This document shows, in pieces, positions 7,917 to 15,024 of a DNA stretch of 30,821 bases; position 1 is the first letter of the stretch, and each line of letters begins with the position of its first letter. Under the pieces are notes generated by a model that was not told the DNA's origin, did no database searches, and was given only the letters and a program-made list of their open reading frames with translations. This DNA is from JANPCX01 sp046094425. Lineage in GTDB: Bacteria; Pseudomonadota; Gammaproteobacteria; Burkholderiales; Burkholderiaceae_C. Made by a program: the position numbers and the translations under genes. The stretch lies in contig JBJTHI010000119.1 of the NCBI GenBank assembly GCA_046094425.1, positions 1-30,821 on the forward strand. Direction: 5' to 3'.

Positions 7917-9821
7917 TCAAGTCCCAATCACCCCACCATCCGCCTTGCGTATCACCACGGTTGCTGAACGTGGCCGCCCGCCGTTTGGCCACTTGGAAAT
8001 TTTGGTGGGTTCGTTCGGGTCGCTGCGCTCAGACGGGCTCTCGCCAGGGTGCTGGATGTTGATGAACATGGTGCGACCGTCTGGGGTGGCGGTGGCGCCG
8101 GTGATTTCGCAGCCCGCGGGGCCGGTGAGGAAGCGACGAATTTCACCGGTGTTCACATCGGCGGCCAGCATCACGTTGTTGCCCAAACGGGCCAAGTCGC
8201 CCTTGCCCATGGCCGAGGTGGACATGTCGGTCTGAATCCAGAGCACGCCGCGTGCATCGGTCCACAAGCCGTCCGGGCAAGCGAAGGCGTCGCCTTTCAC
8301 ATTGCCTTTGGCGTCACCACGTTCGTTGGCCGGGTCGCCCGCAAATACGAAGTGGTTCCAGTCGAAGGTTTCACCGTGGAAGTCGCCCGTGTCTTTCCAG
8401 CGAATGATGTTGCCCATGGTGTTGTTGACACGTGGGTTGGCAGCGTCCGCGCCGGGTTGTTTGTCGCCACCGCGGTTGCTGTTGTTGGTGAGGGTGCAAT
8501 ACACCCAGCCTTGTTTGTCAATGTCGATCCACTCGGGCCGATCCATTTTGGTGGCACCCAAAGCGTCGCTGGCCTGGCGGGTTTTGATCAGCACCTCACC
8601 TTGGTCGGCAAAACCATTGGCGGCGGTGAGTGGGCCTTGGCCGTGGGTCAAGGCCAGCCAGCGGCCTTTGCCGCCTTCGTTGAACTGGGCCACGTACAAG
8701 GTGCCGTGGTCGAGCAGATCGGCATTGGCGGCTGCGCCACCGGGTTTGATCTTGTCGCGGCTGACGAATTTGTAGATGTACTCAAAACGCGCGTCTTCAC
8801 CCATGTAGACCACGGCACGGCCATCTTTCGTGACGGCTGTGGTGGCCCCCTCGTGCGCAGCGCGGCCCAAGGCGGTGCGTTTGACGGGCGTGTGGCTGGG
8901 GTTGTTGGGGTCGATTTCCACCACCCAACCGAAGCGGTTCGGCTCGTTAGGATTCCTCACAGCGTCAAAACGCTCGTCAAACTCATGCCAGCGGTAGCCC
9001 GCACCGCCTTTACGCAGGCCCCATCGACGCTCGTGCGCGCTCAGGTTGTCGCCGGCATTGAAGTAATTGATGAAGTTTTCTTCGCAAGTGAGGTAGGTGC
9101 CCCAAGGCGTGATGCCACTCCCGCAGTTGTTGATTGTTCCGCGCGGCCTGCGACCGTTGGCGTCGGCAGCCGTTCGGAGAAGGGCATGCCCTGCCGCAGG
9201 GCCACCAAAAGCCATGGGCGTGTTGGCGGTGATGCGCCGCGCCCAAGGTGACGGGCGCACGATTTGCCACTTGCCGTTTTTCATCTCAATCTCGCAGACG
9301 GATACACCATGCGCGGCTTGTGATTTGCGCACTTTCTCCAACGTCCAGGTTTGTTGCCCGTCCTTGAACAGCAAACCTTCGTCAACGTATTCATGGTTCA
9401 TGACCAAGAGGCCTGACGCGGAGCCGTTTTGAGCAAAGTAGTGAATGCCATCGTGGTGCATGCCGAATTGCACTTCTTGTTCGACGGCGGTGTTGCTGGC
9501 GTCCTCTTTGAACGCAGCGTTCTCGCCTGACAAACCCACAGGCTCGCCCCAAGCGGCGATCACCTCGGCGATGTAACCCTCGGGCACCACGACGGTGTCA
9601 GCGGTGGAAACGGGAATGCTCTTGAAGCCCAGCAAGCTGCTGCCACCACCGCTGGTGGCGCAACCGGGCAAAGACACGGCGGCCAGCGGGGCCAACAAAC
9701 CTGTCAATGCCGCTCCCAAACCTCCTTTGAGCACCACACGGCGTGAGGGCTCAGACACCTCGTGGATGCTGCGGTTGGGGGAGGTGTTGCTGTCTTCCAT
9801 CAAATAAAAGTCTTTGGCCAT
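7917..9821 (-). CDS. phoX: PhoX-family (DUF839) Tat-exported phosphatase
   Basis: A 634-aa PhoX-type phosphatase, predicted to release phosphate from organic phosphoesters in the periplasm and to depend on calcium and iron as known for the family. The N terminus has a twin-arginine signal with SRRVVLKGG (arginines at 27-28), a hydrophobic stretch and an LPGCAT sequence. The body contains segments typical of DUF839 proteins: MNHEYVDEG, NNCGSGITPWGTYLTCEEN, GWVVEIDP, YMGEDARFEYIYKFVS, and the C-terminal GATATPDGRTMFINIQHPGE. GGAG lies 6 bases before the ATG. A Pho box 48 bp upstream indicates PhoB control under phosphate starvation. The Cys after the Tat region could also be lipidated. Confidence 0.93.
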   Translation of the reverse strand: MAKDFYLMEDSNTSPNRSIHEVSEPSRRVVLKGGLGAALTGLLAPLAAVSLPGCATSGGGSSLLGFKSIPVSTADTVVVPEGYIAEVIAAWGEPVGLSGENAAFKEDASNTAVEQEVQFGMHHDGIHYFAQNGSASGLLVMNHEYVDEGLLFKDGQQTWTLEKVRKSQAAHGVSVCEIEMKNGKWQIVRPSPWARRITANTPMAFGGPAAGHALLRTAADANGRRPRGTINNCGSGITPWGTYLTCEENFINYFNAGDNLSAHERRWGLRKGGAGYRWHEFDERFDAVRNPNEPNRFGWVVEIDPNNPSHTPVKRTALGRAAHEGATTAVTKDGRAVVYMGEDARFEYIYKFVSRDKIKPGGAAANADLLDHGTLYVAQFNEGGKGRWLALTHGQGPLTAANGFADQGEVLIKTRQASDALGATKMDRPEWIDIDKQGWVYCTLTNNSNRGGDKQPGADAANPRVNNTMGNIIRWKDTGDFHGETFDWNHFVFAGDPANERGDAKGNVKGDAFACPDGLWTDARGVLWIQTDMSTSAMGKGDLARLGNNVMLAADVNTGEIRRFLTGPAGCEITGATATPDGRTMFINIQHPGESPSERSDPNEPTKISKWPNGGRPRSATVVIRKADGGVIGT

Positions 9822-9868
9822 GTCCGGCTCCGTGTGTGGTTACAGCCGGGTATTCTCGGTGCTGCTGG

Positions 9869-9886
9869 ATGACACTTTCGTGACAG
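9869..9886 (-). promoter_or_regulatory. Pho box (PhoB operator) of phoX
   Basis: On the minus strand the sequence is CTGTCACGAAAGTGTCAT. This is two 7-base repeats (CTGTCAC, GTGTCAT) separated by 4 bases, the same 7-4-7 layout as the Pho box consensus CTGTCAT-N4-CTGTCAT. Eleven bases further on, GAGAAT fits a -10 element at the spacing seen in PhoB-activated promoters. The downstream gene is phoX, which independently supports the assignment. Confidence 0.8.
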
Positions 9887-9977
9887 ACCGTGCGCCGAGT
9901 ACACCATCGAGCTTCGTGCCTGCACCTGCAAGCTGTGCTGGCCAGTGGGGCCGCATTGCTGAGACAAAATCTCTTCC

Positions 9978-10724
9978 ATGAAACCCATCACCCTTATCAC
10001 CGGTGCCAGCCGAGGCATAGGCGCGGCGACTGCACGTTGCTGCGTGGCGCTGGGCCATGCGGTGGTGTTGAACTACCGCAGCGACGAGGCCGCAGCGATG
10101 GCGCTGCAAAAAGAATTGCTACAGCGTGGTGCCACCGTGCTGGTGGTTCAGGCGGATGTGGCCATTGAAGCCGACGTGGTTCGCCTGTTTGACACCGTGG
10201 ACGACGCGCTCGGCCGCTTGCGGTTTTTGGTGAACAACGCCGGCGTGGTGGATGCAGCGGTGCGCGTCGATGAACTCAGCGCCGCGCAGTGGCAGCGGCT
10301 GTTCACCGTGAATGTCTTGGGCAGCTTCCTGTGTGCCCGTGAAGCCATACGGCGCATGAGCACCAAGCATGGTGGCGCGGGCGGTGCCATTGTGAATTTG
10401 TCGTCCACCGCCTCACGCCTGGGTGCGCCAGGGCGCTATGTCCACTATGCGGCCAGCAAGGGGGCGATTGACAGCTTCACCGTAGGTTTGGCGCAAGAGG
10501 TGGCCGCCGAGGGCATCCGCGTCAATGCGGTGCGTCCGGGCATTATTGACACCGACATTCACGCCAGCGGCGGCGAACCCGACCGGGCCCGAACCGGGGC
10601 GTCCACCATCCCCATGCAACGCGCTGGAACGGCGGACGAGGTGGCGCGGGCCATCACTTGGCTGTTGTCCGACGCGGCGAGTTACACCACGGGGGCGATA
10701 TTGGATGTGAGTGGTGGGCGCTGA
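9978..10724 (+). CDS. SDR-family NAD(P)-dependent oxidoreductase
   Basis: A 248-aa classical short-chain dehydrogenase/reductase. The cofactor motif TGASRGIG is at residues 8-15, NNAG at 86-89, and the active site is S142/S143, Y157, K161 (YAASK). VRPGIIDTDI and the C-terminal LDVSGGR are typical of FabG/glucose-dehydrogenase-like members. The arginine near the end of the second strand (NYRS) suggests NADP(H). The substrate cannot be told from sequence. The gene diverges from phoX across 156 bp, but the Pho box points toward phoX. Confidence 0.88.
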   Translation: MKPITLITGASRGIGAATARCCVALGHAVVLNYRSDEAAAMALQKELLQRGATVLVVQADVAIEADVVRLFDTVDDALGRLRFLVNNAGVVDAAVRVDELSAAQWQRLFTVNVLGSFLCAREAIRRMSTKHGGAGGAIVNLSSTASRLGAPGRYVHYAASKGAIDSFTVGLAQEVAAEGIRVNAVRPGIIDTDIHASGGEPDRARTGASTIPMQRAGTADEVARAITWLLSDAASYTTGAILDVSGGR

Positions 10725-10780
10725 ATCGGCGGCTCTACACCGTTGTCCAATAAAGCGCGCGTGCGTCAAGAGGCGACAAA

Positions 10781-11926
10781 CTACTTGCCCAGAGCGTCCA
10801 AATTGGCCCGCGCATTGGCATTGCCTTGCGCTGCGGCAGCTTCAAGCAGCTGTTTGGCGCGACGCAGGTCTTTCGGTGCGTGTTGACCGACCATCAGGAA
10901 ATAACCCAGGCGATTTTGCGCCCATGCATCACCAAACTCAGCCGCAAGCGCATAGTCTTTTAGCGCCCCTTCGATTTGACCCATCTTCTCGTCCGCCCAA
11001 CCGCGACGCGCCACGGCCCCCGCGTCCCTTGGCGCGAACAATAACAACTGCGTCGATGCTTGTTTCAGAGTTACCCAGTCCTCTAAGTCGTAGGATGCGC
11101 TGCTGATCAGCCTCCAAGGCCGAGCGCCACCACACAGTTGAGCGGCATTTTCCCAATGAAAAATCGCCTTGGTTTTTTCCTTGGTGATGACATTGAAATG
11201 GTCAGCCTTTCGCATCTCGATGGAATACCGTAAGTACCGAACTTTGGCGTCCGGCAACTTCACCCGCAGTGCTTGGCGGGCGATCTCGTCCATGTCGTCG
11301 AACGAACCGGCCCACTTGGGTGCCAGTGCATGCACCGCAGCCCAACGCGCGGATGTGTTTGCTGGATCGGCTCGGTTGGCCTGCGCCAGCAGTTCATGCG
11401 TGCGCCGGATGCCGTCGGAGGCTCGGGCAATCGTGATCAACCCCGCCAGTGGTAATGCAGACTTGGGGCGCAAACTTGCAGCTTTTCTAAAGGCGCTGTT
11501 TGCTTTGGAGAATTCGGCCGCCATGGCAGCGAATTGCTCTTTTGAGGTGGCCGCCGCAAGGTCATCGCCGCGTTTGGCGTACCCCATGGTCGAATGGTGT
11601 TCGCCTTTGAGTAAGTGGGCGAAAAAGGAGTCGGGGCGGGCCGCAACCCATTCCTGCAGTAGCGGTTCCAAACTGGGGTCGCCGCTGACGGTGGCTGTGA
11701 TATCCCAAAACAGCGTCAAATCGGAGTATTCGCCGCGCTCATACCGACTGAGTTTGTCTCCCAGCTCGTCCTCTATCGCGGAAAACTGTTTGTTTTTAAT
11801 CAACGCATGCAAGCGTTTCGACGCGGTCGCCTCACGTATTTCTTGAGCTTCAGGATCACACTGCGATGCCGTTTGCGCCGGTGAGAGCAAAGGTATCAGC
11901 AGAGCCAGAAAGAAAAGAGTTTTCAT
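10781..11926 (-). CDS. DUF4034/TPR-like secreted protein
   Basis: A 381-aa protein with a predicted Sec signal peptide (MKTLFFLALLIPLLSPAQ). The central region has PLLQEWVAARPDSFFAHLLKGEHH and GYAKRGDDLAA, segments characteristic of DUF4034. The C terminus has Sel1/TPR-like helices (GALKDYALAAEFGDAWAQNRLGYFL and AKQLLEAAAAQGNANARANL). Such repeats usually mediate protein-protein contacts, and no enzyme motif was seen. The ATG at 11926 is chosen over a TTG at 11935 because it begins the signal peptide directly, though neither has a strong ribosome-binding site. It lies 49 bp after rlpA on the same strand and may be cotranscribed with it. Confidence 0.75.
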   Translation of the reverse strand: MKTLFFLALLIPLLSPAQTASQCDPEAQEIREATASKRLHALIKNKQFSAIEDELGDKLSRYERGEYSDLTLFWDITATVSGDPSLEPLLQEWVAARPDSFFAHLLKGEHHSTMGYAKRGDDLAAATSKEQFAAMAAEFSKANSAFRKAASLRPKSALPLAGLITIARASDGIRRTHELLAQANRADPANTSARWAAVHALAPKWAGSFDDMDEIARQALRVKLPDAKVRYLRYSIEMRKADHFNVITKEKTKAIFHWENAAQLCGGARPWRLISSASYDLEDWVTLKQASTQLLLFAPRDAGAVARRGWADEKMGQIEGALKDYALAAEFGDAWAQNRLGYFLMVGQHAPKDLRRAKQLLEAAAAQGNANARANLDALGK

Positions 11927-11975
11927 TGCAGTCAACCCGCGTTGATTTCTTTTAAACCTCGAAGGCTATCAGCAC

Positions 11976-12959
11976 CTAGCGCTGCACCACCACCGGCACC
12001 AACTTCAGCGCTTCGCGCACCTGCTGCGCAATGCCCAGGGCTTCGTCGCGGGTGCTGTAGGGCCCGGCCTGTAGGCGGTGCACGCTGGTGTCGGAGAACA
12101 CCGCGAGCAAGGGTGCAAGCCAACTCAAGTCCGCCACCACTTGGCGGTGAAAGGCTTGCGCGCCGTCCAGTTGTTTGAAGGCGGCGATTTGCACGAAGAA
12201 ACCGGTCGTTGCGCTTGGTGCTGGTTGCTGCGCCACTGCGCTGTTGTGCGTAACGGGCCGCGCTTGCGTCGGTGAGACAGCCGGGTCGGGTGTTGATGCC
12301 ACGGGCACCGGGGCGGGGGGCGGTGTTTCGTTTGTGGTTGTTGCCGGGCGCGATGTTCCATCGCGCCAAGCGCCACTGCGTATGGCATCAAAGGTGATGC
12401 GCTCTATCTCCACAGGCCCCACGCCGCGCAGCAAATCCAGTTTGAGCGCGGCGGTGTAGCTCAGGTCGATGATGCGACCGGGGTGAAACGGCCCTCGGTC
12501 GTTCACCCGCAGCACCACCTCTTTGTTGTTGGCCGGGTTGCGCACGCGCACATAACTGGGCAGGGGCAAGGTGGGGTGGGCGGCCGTCATGGCATACATG
12601 TTGTAAACCTCACCCAGCGCCGTGCGGCGGCCATGAAATTTGCGGCCATACCAAGAGGCCAAGCCGCGCTCTACATGGGTCACGTCACCGGTCAAGGGCA
12701 CATAACTCTTGCCCGCCACTTCATACGGTTTGTTCGGCCCACCGGTGCGTATGGGCTCGATCTGCGGCTGTGCATCAGGCACGGCGGCGAGGTTGGGGGG
12801 CGCGTCGCTGCCCGGGCCATCACGCTCGGAGGCTGGCGCCGGGCCGCTGCGGGCGGTGGGCGCTTCCACGCCACCGGGTGCACGTGAGGGGGTGCTGCTG
12901 CAGGCGGCCAGCAGCAAGGCCAATATCAAAACCAGACAGTGTGAACAAACAAAACGCAT
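11976..12959 (-). CDS. rlpA: RlpA septal-ring lytic transglycosylase (lipoprotein)
   Basis: A 327-aa outer-membrane lipoprotein predicted to cleave denuded peptidoglycan glycan strands at the division septum. A lipobox (LLAAC, Cys20) ends the signal peptide and is followed by a disordered Pro/Ala/Gly linker. The double-psi beta-barrel domain spans about residues 97-190, with GLASWYGRKFHGRRTALGE, candidate catalytic H128 (AAHPTLP) and D154 (RVNDRGPF). A SPOR domain that binds denuded glycan is at the C terminus (about 253-327, FFVQIAAFK). The start at 12959 gives a standard signal peptide. An ATG at 12971 in the same frame is also possible. Confidence 0.92.
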   Translation of the reverse strand: MRFVCSHCLVLILALLLAACSSTPSRAPGGVEAPTARSGPAPASERDGPGSDAPPNLAAVPDAQPQIEPIRTGGPNKPYEVAGKSYVPLTGDVTHVERGLASWYGRKFHGRRTALGEVYNMYAMTAAHPTLPLPSYVRVRNPANNKEVVLRVNDRGPFHPGRIIDLSYTAALKLDLLRGVGPVEIERITFDAIRSGAWRDGTSRPATTTNETPPPAPVPVASTPDPAVSPTQARPVTHNSAVAQQPAPSATTGFFVQIAAFKQLDGAQAFHRQVVADLSWLAPLLAVFSDTSVHRLQAGPYSTRDEALGIAQQVREALKLVPVVVQR

Positions 12960-13003
12960 GGCGCGCACCATACGCAGAACGAAGCTTGCTGTCACCTCTT
13001 TGC

Positions 13004-13029
13004 CTATGCGTGCATTAGGTATTAACAAT
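13004..13029. promoter_or_regulatory. Candidate OxyR binding site upstream of ahpC
   Basis: CTAT (13004-13007), TTAG (13015-13018) and CAAT (13026-13029) are each separated by exactly 7 bases, the spacing of OxyR tetranucleotide contacts (ATAG-N7-CTAT-N7-ATAG-N7-CTAT). The right-hand unit TTAGGTATTAACAAT also keeps the inner T and A of the ATAGnTnnnAnCTAT half-site, matching 8 of 10 defined positions. The fourth expected tetranucleotide (12993-12996) does not match. The site abuts the -35 of the ahpC promoter, as in OxyR-activated genes. No oxyR gene is in the window. Confidence 0.45.
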
Positions 13030-13057
13030 TGGCCTGTACATTTCAATAGCCTATTAT
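13029..13057 (+). promoter_or_regulatory. Promoter of ahpC-ahpD
   Basis: TTGGCC (13029-13034) and TATTAT (13052-13057) are separated by 17 bases, giving a good sigma-70-type promoter with a strong -10. Transcription would start near 13064, leaving a leader of about 60 bases before ahpC. The position just downstream of the candidate OxyR site fits activator-dependent expression. Confidence 0.6.
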
Positions 13058-13124
13058 TCAATCCATGCCGATTGATTTCGGTGATTTTTCTCCCTCCTGT
13101 TTAACCACACCCAAAGGAAGCATG

Positions 13125-13673
13125 ATGAAAACCATAGGCAACAAGATCGAAGCATTTAGCGTCACTGGCGTGAAGCCCGGCTTCAACAACCATGAAGAAA
13201 ACGGCGTTTCGGCCTTTGAAACCCTCACCGAAAAGAGCTTTCCCGGCAAATGGAAGGTGATTTATTTCTGGCCCAAGGACTTCACTTTTGTCTGCCCAAC
13301 CGAAATCGTGGGCTTTGACAAGCTGGCCAAGCAATTTGAAGAGCGCGACGCCGTATTGCTGGGCGGCTCCACCGACAACGAGTTCTGCAAACTCGGCTGG
13401 CGCCGTGACCACAAAGACCTGAACAAACTCAGCCACTGGAGTTTTGCCGACGTGACCGGCAGCTTGGTGGACCAACTCGGCATCCGCGACCAAGCCGCGG
13501 GCGTGGCCCTGCGCGCCACCTTCATCGTCGATCCCGACAACACCATTCAGCACGTCAGCGTGAACAACCTGAATGTGGGCCGCAACCCCGACGAAGTGCT
13601 GCGCATTCTGGACGGCTTGCAAACCGACGAGCTCTGCCCTTGCAACCGCAGCGTGGGCGGCTCCACGCTGTAA
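13125..13673 (+). CDS. ahpC: Alkyl hydroperoxide reductase C (2-Cys peroxiredoxin)
   Basis: A 182-aa peroxiredoxin that reduces peroxides in the cytoplasm. The peroxidatic cysteine is C57 in DFTFVCPTE, and the C-terminal resolving cysteines are C171 and C173 in DELCPCNR. The doubled C-terminal cysteine pair is the pattern of AhpC proteins that are recycled by AhpD rather than AhpF, and ahpD is the next gene. Two ATGs overlap (13122 and 13125). The second is chosen because AGGA (13115-13118) is 6 bases away. A palindrome just after the stop may cut transcription before ahpD. Confidence 0.95.
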   Translation: MKTIGNKIEAFSVTGVKPGFNNHEENGVSAFETLTEKSFPGKWKVIYFWPKDFTFVCPTEIVGFDKLAKQFEERDAVLLGGSTDNEFCKLGWRRDHKDLNKLSHWSFADVTGSLVDQLGIRDQAAGVALRATFIVDPDNTIQHVSVNNLNVGRNPDEVLRILDGLQTDELCPCNRSVGGSTL

Positions 13674-13688
13674 GCAAGCGCCAACATC

Positions 13689-13709
13689 AAACCCGCTGCG
13701 GCGGGTTTT
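13689..13709 (+). terminator. Terminator/attenuator between ahpC and ahpD
   Basis: AAACCCGC and GCGGGTTT form an 8-bp stem with a TGCG loop, followed by T residues. It lies 15 bp after the ahpC stop and 28 bp before ahpD. As no separate ahpD promoter is obvious, ahpD is probably expressed by readthrough, giving more AhpC than AhpD. Confidence 0.75.
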
Positions 13710-13736
13710 CTTGCCCCTTCTCCATAGGAGTTATCA

Positions 13737-14249
13737 ATGGATTTCCTGAATTCGATCAAAGACCAAATTCCCGACTACGCCAAAGACATTCGTCTGAACC
13801 TGGACGGCGTGATCGCCCGCTCCAGCCTCAGCCCGGAAGACGCGATCGGCGTGGCCCTGGCTGCCGCCTTTGCCGCCAAAAGCAAACCGCTGGTCGATGC
13901 CTTCAAAGCCCAGTTGCCCGAGTTGAACGCCAACGCCGCCTTGACCGCCGCCGCTCTGATGGGCATGAACAACGCCTGGTACCCCTATGTGGAAATGGCC
14001 GCCGACGAGGAGCTCAAAACCCTGCGCCCCGAGTTGCGTATGAATGCCTACGCCAGCAGTGGCGGTGTGGAGAAAAAGCAGTTCGAGGCGTTTGCGCTCT
14101 CTGCCTCCATCATCGGCAAGTGCCACTTCTGTGTCAGCTCGCACCATGCTTTGCTGAAAAAAGAAGGCCTCACAGCACAGCAGTTGCGCGACATTGGGCG
14201 CATCGCAGCGGTGGTGAATGCAGCGGCGCAGGTGTTGGCTGCGCAGTGA
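13737..14249 (+). CDS. ahpD: AhpD alkylhydroperoxidase (AhpC-recycling reductase)
   Basis: A 170-aa AhpD/carboxymuconolactone-decarboxylase-fold protein, predicted to pass electrons from a lipoyl or thiol donor to oxidised AhpC. The redox centre CHFCVSSHH gives C129 and C132 with nearby histidines, and E117 precedes it at the position expected for the proton-relay glutamate of mycobacterial AhpD. AGGAG at 13726-13730 supports the start. It forms a two-gene peroxide-defence unit with ahpC, with a hairpin between them. Confidence 0.94.
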   Translation: MDFLNSIKDQIPDYAKDIRLNLDGVIARSSLSPEDAIGVALAAAFAAKSKPLVDAFKAQLPELNANAALTAAALMGMNNAWYPYVEMAADEELKTLRPELRMNAYASSGGVEKKQFEAFALSASIIGKCHFCVSSHHALLKKEGLTAQQLRDIGRIAAVVNAAAQVLAAQ

Positions 14250-14266
14250 GCAGCATCAGAATGTAG

Positions 14267-14295
14267 TTGACCGTTTGGTCAAATATGCCTATACT
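14267..14295 (+). promoter_or_regulatory. Promoter and overlapping autoregulatory operator of the tetR-family gene
   Basis: TTGACC-GTTT-GGTCAA (14267-14282) is a perfect 6-bp inverted repeat with a 4-base centre, a typical TetR-family operator. Its left arm TTGACC is also a strong -35. TATACT at 14290-14295 is the -10 at exactly 17-base spacing. Transcription would start at about 14302, at or next to the ATG at 14303. Repressor binding would cover the -35, consistent with autorepression. Confidence 0.78.
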
Positions 14296-14302
14296 TGCCG
14301 CC

Positions 14303-14902
14303 ATGCCACGCGAACGCCTTTTTGATGCCGACGATGTGATCGCCCGTGCCGCCGATGTATTCCTCGTGCACGGCTACGAAGCCACCTCCATGACCATGTT
14401 GTGCGAGGCCACCGGTTTGGGCAAACAAAGTCTGTACAACAGTTTCGGCGATAAAAAATCGCTTTACTTGCAAGCGGTGGACTGTTCGGTGGCGCGTATG
14501 GGGCTTTTGGCCGAGCAAATGCAAAACGCGCCCAGCGGGCGTGCCGCGATTCAAGTATTTTTTGACGCCTTGGTGGACTTGTGCACCAATGGCCGAGCGG
14601 CCGATCAAAGTTGCATCGTCAGCCACGGTTTGCTCGAGTCATCGCAAGACCGCGAGCTGCGTGTGGCCTTGCAAAACAAATGGCGGCAGAGCCACGAGTT
14701 GTTGCGCAGCCAAGTGGAGCGTGGGCAGCGCGACGGCTCCATCGTGTACGCCGGGCCTTCTGCGGTCGCAGCCGATTTGTTGATGGCGGTGGTCAGCGGT
14801 TTGCGCGTGTCCGCCCGGGTGCAAACCGAGGCAGGCGCTTTGCACGCAGTGGCCGCCATGGCGCTGGCTTTGTTGGACGGGCCCGCGCCCCATCCGCCCT
14901 GA
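14303..14902 (+). CDS. TetR/AcrR-family transcriptional repressor
   Basis: A 199-aa regulator with an N-terminal TetR helix-turn-helix (about residues 9-56: AADVFLVHGYEATSMTMLCEATGLGKQSLYNSFGDKKSLY, given here as the domain). The remainder is a helical ligand-binding domain with cysteines near residues 36, 95 and 103 that could sense electrophiles. The downstream neighbour is an SDR gene whose upstream region carries a related operator, so the regulator probably controls itself and that enzyme. The ATG at 14303 is preferred over one at 14285, which lies inside the promoter before the -10. This implies a leaderless or nearly leaderless mRNA. Confidence 0.87.
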   Translation: MPRERLFDADDVIARAADVFLVHGYEATSMTMLCEATGLGKQSLYNSFGDKKSLYLQAVDCSVARMGLLAEQMQNAPSGRAAIQVFFDALVDLCTNGRAADQSCIVSHGLLESSQDRELRVALQNKWRQSHELLRSQVERGQRDGSIVYAGPSAVAADLLMAVVSGLRVSARVQTEAGALHAVAAMALALLDGPAPHPP

Positions 14903-14962
14903 CACTCTGTCCTATTTCAGACTTGCTGAGGTGTGGTTAAAGCCACACCCCAGTCAGACCCC

Positions 14963-14983
14963 GGCACGACAGGTGCCTTTTTT
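14963..14983 (+). terminator. Candidate terminator after the tetR-family gene
   Basis: GGCAC (14963-14967) pairs with GTGCC (14973-14977) and is followed directly by six T residues. The stem is short. A longer hairpin without T-tract (GGTGTGG at 14930-14936 with CCACACC at 14943-14949) precedes it. Together they separate the regulator transcript from the SDR gene, which has its own operator. Confidence 0.55.
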
Positions 14984-14994
14984 AACCCCTGTTT

Positions 14995-15014
14995 TTGACC
15001 AATCGTTCTATAAA
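14995..15014 (+). promoter_or_regulatory. Second TetR-type operator with -10, upstream of the SDR gene
   Basis: TTGACC-AATC-GTTCTA (14995-15010) matches 10 of 12 arm positions of the operator at 14267-14282. In reverse it reads TAGAAC-GATT-GGTCAA, close to NemR-type boxes (TAGACC-N4-GGTCTA). TATAAA (15009-15014) overlaps its right edge as a -10. Binding here by the adjacent TetR protein would block the SDR promoter. The -35 is not clear. Confidence 0.5.
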
Positions 15015-15024
15015 GGAAACCTCA

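Noticed and set aside
8049..9251. Long plus-strand open frame opposite phoX (400 codons)
   Set aside because: It is the GC-rich antisense shadow of a clear PhoX gene. Its composition is not protein-like and it has no ribosome-binding site.
9961..9973. GAGA-CAAAA-TCTC mini-hairpin before the SDR start at 9978
   Set aside because: A 4-bp stem is too weak and too common to call a regulatory structure.
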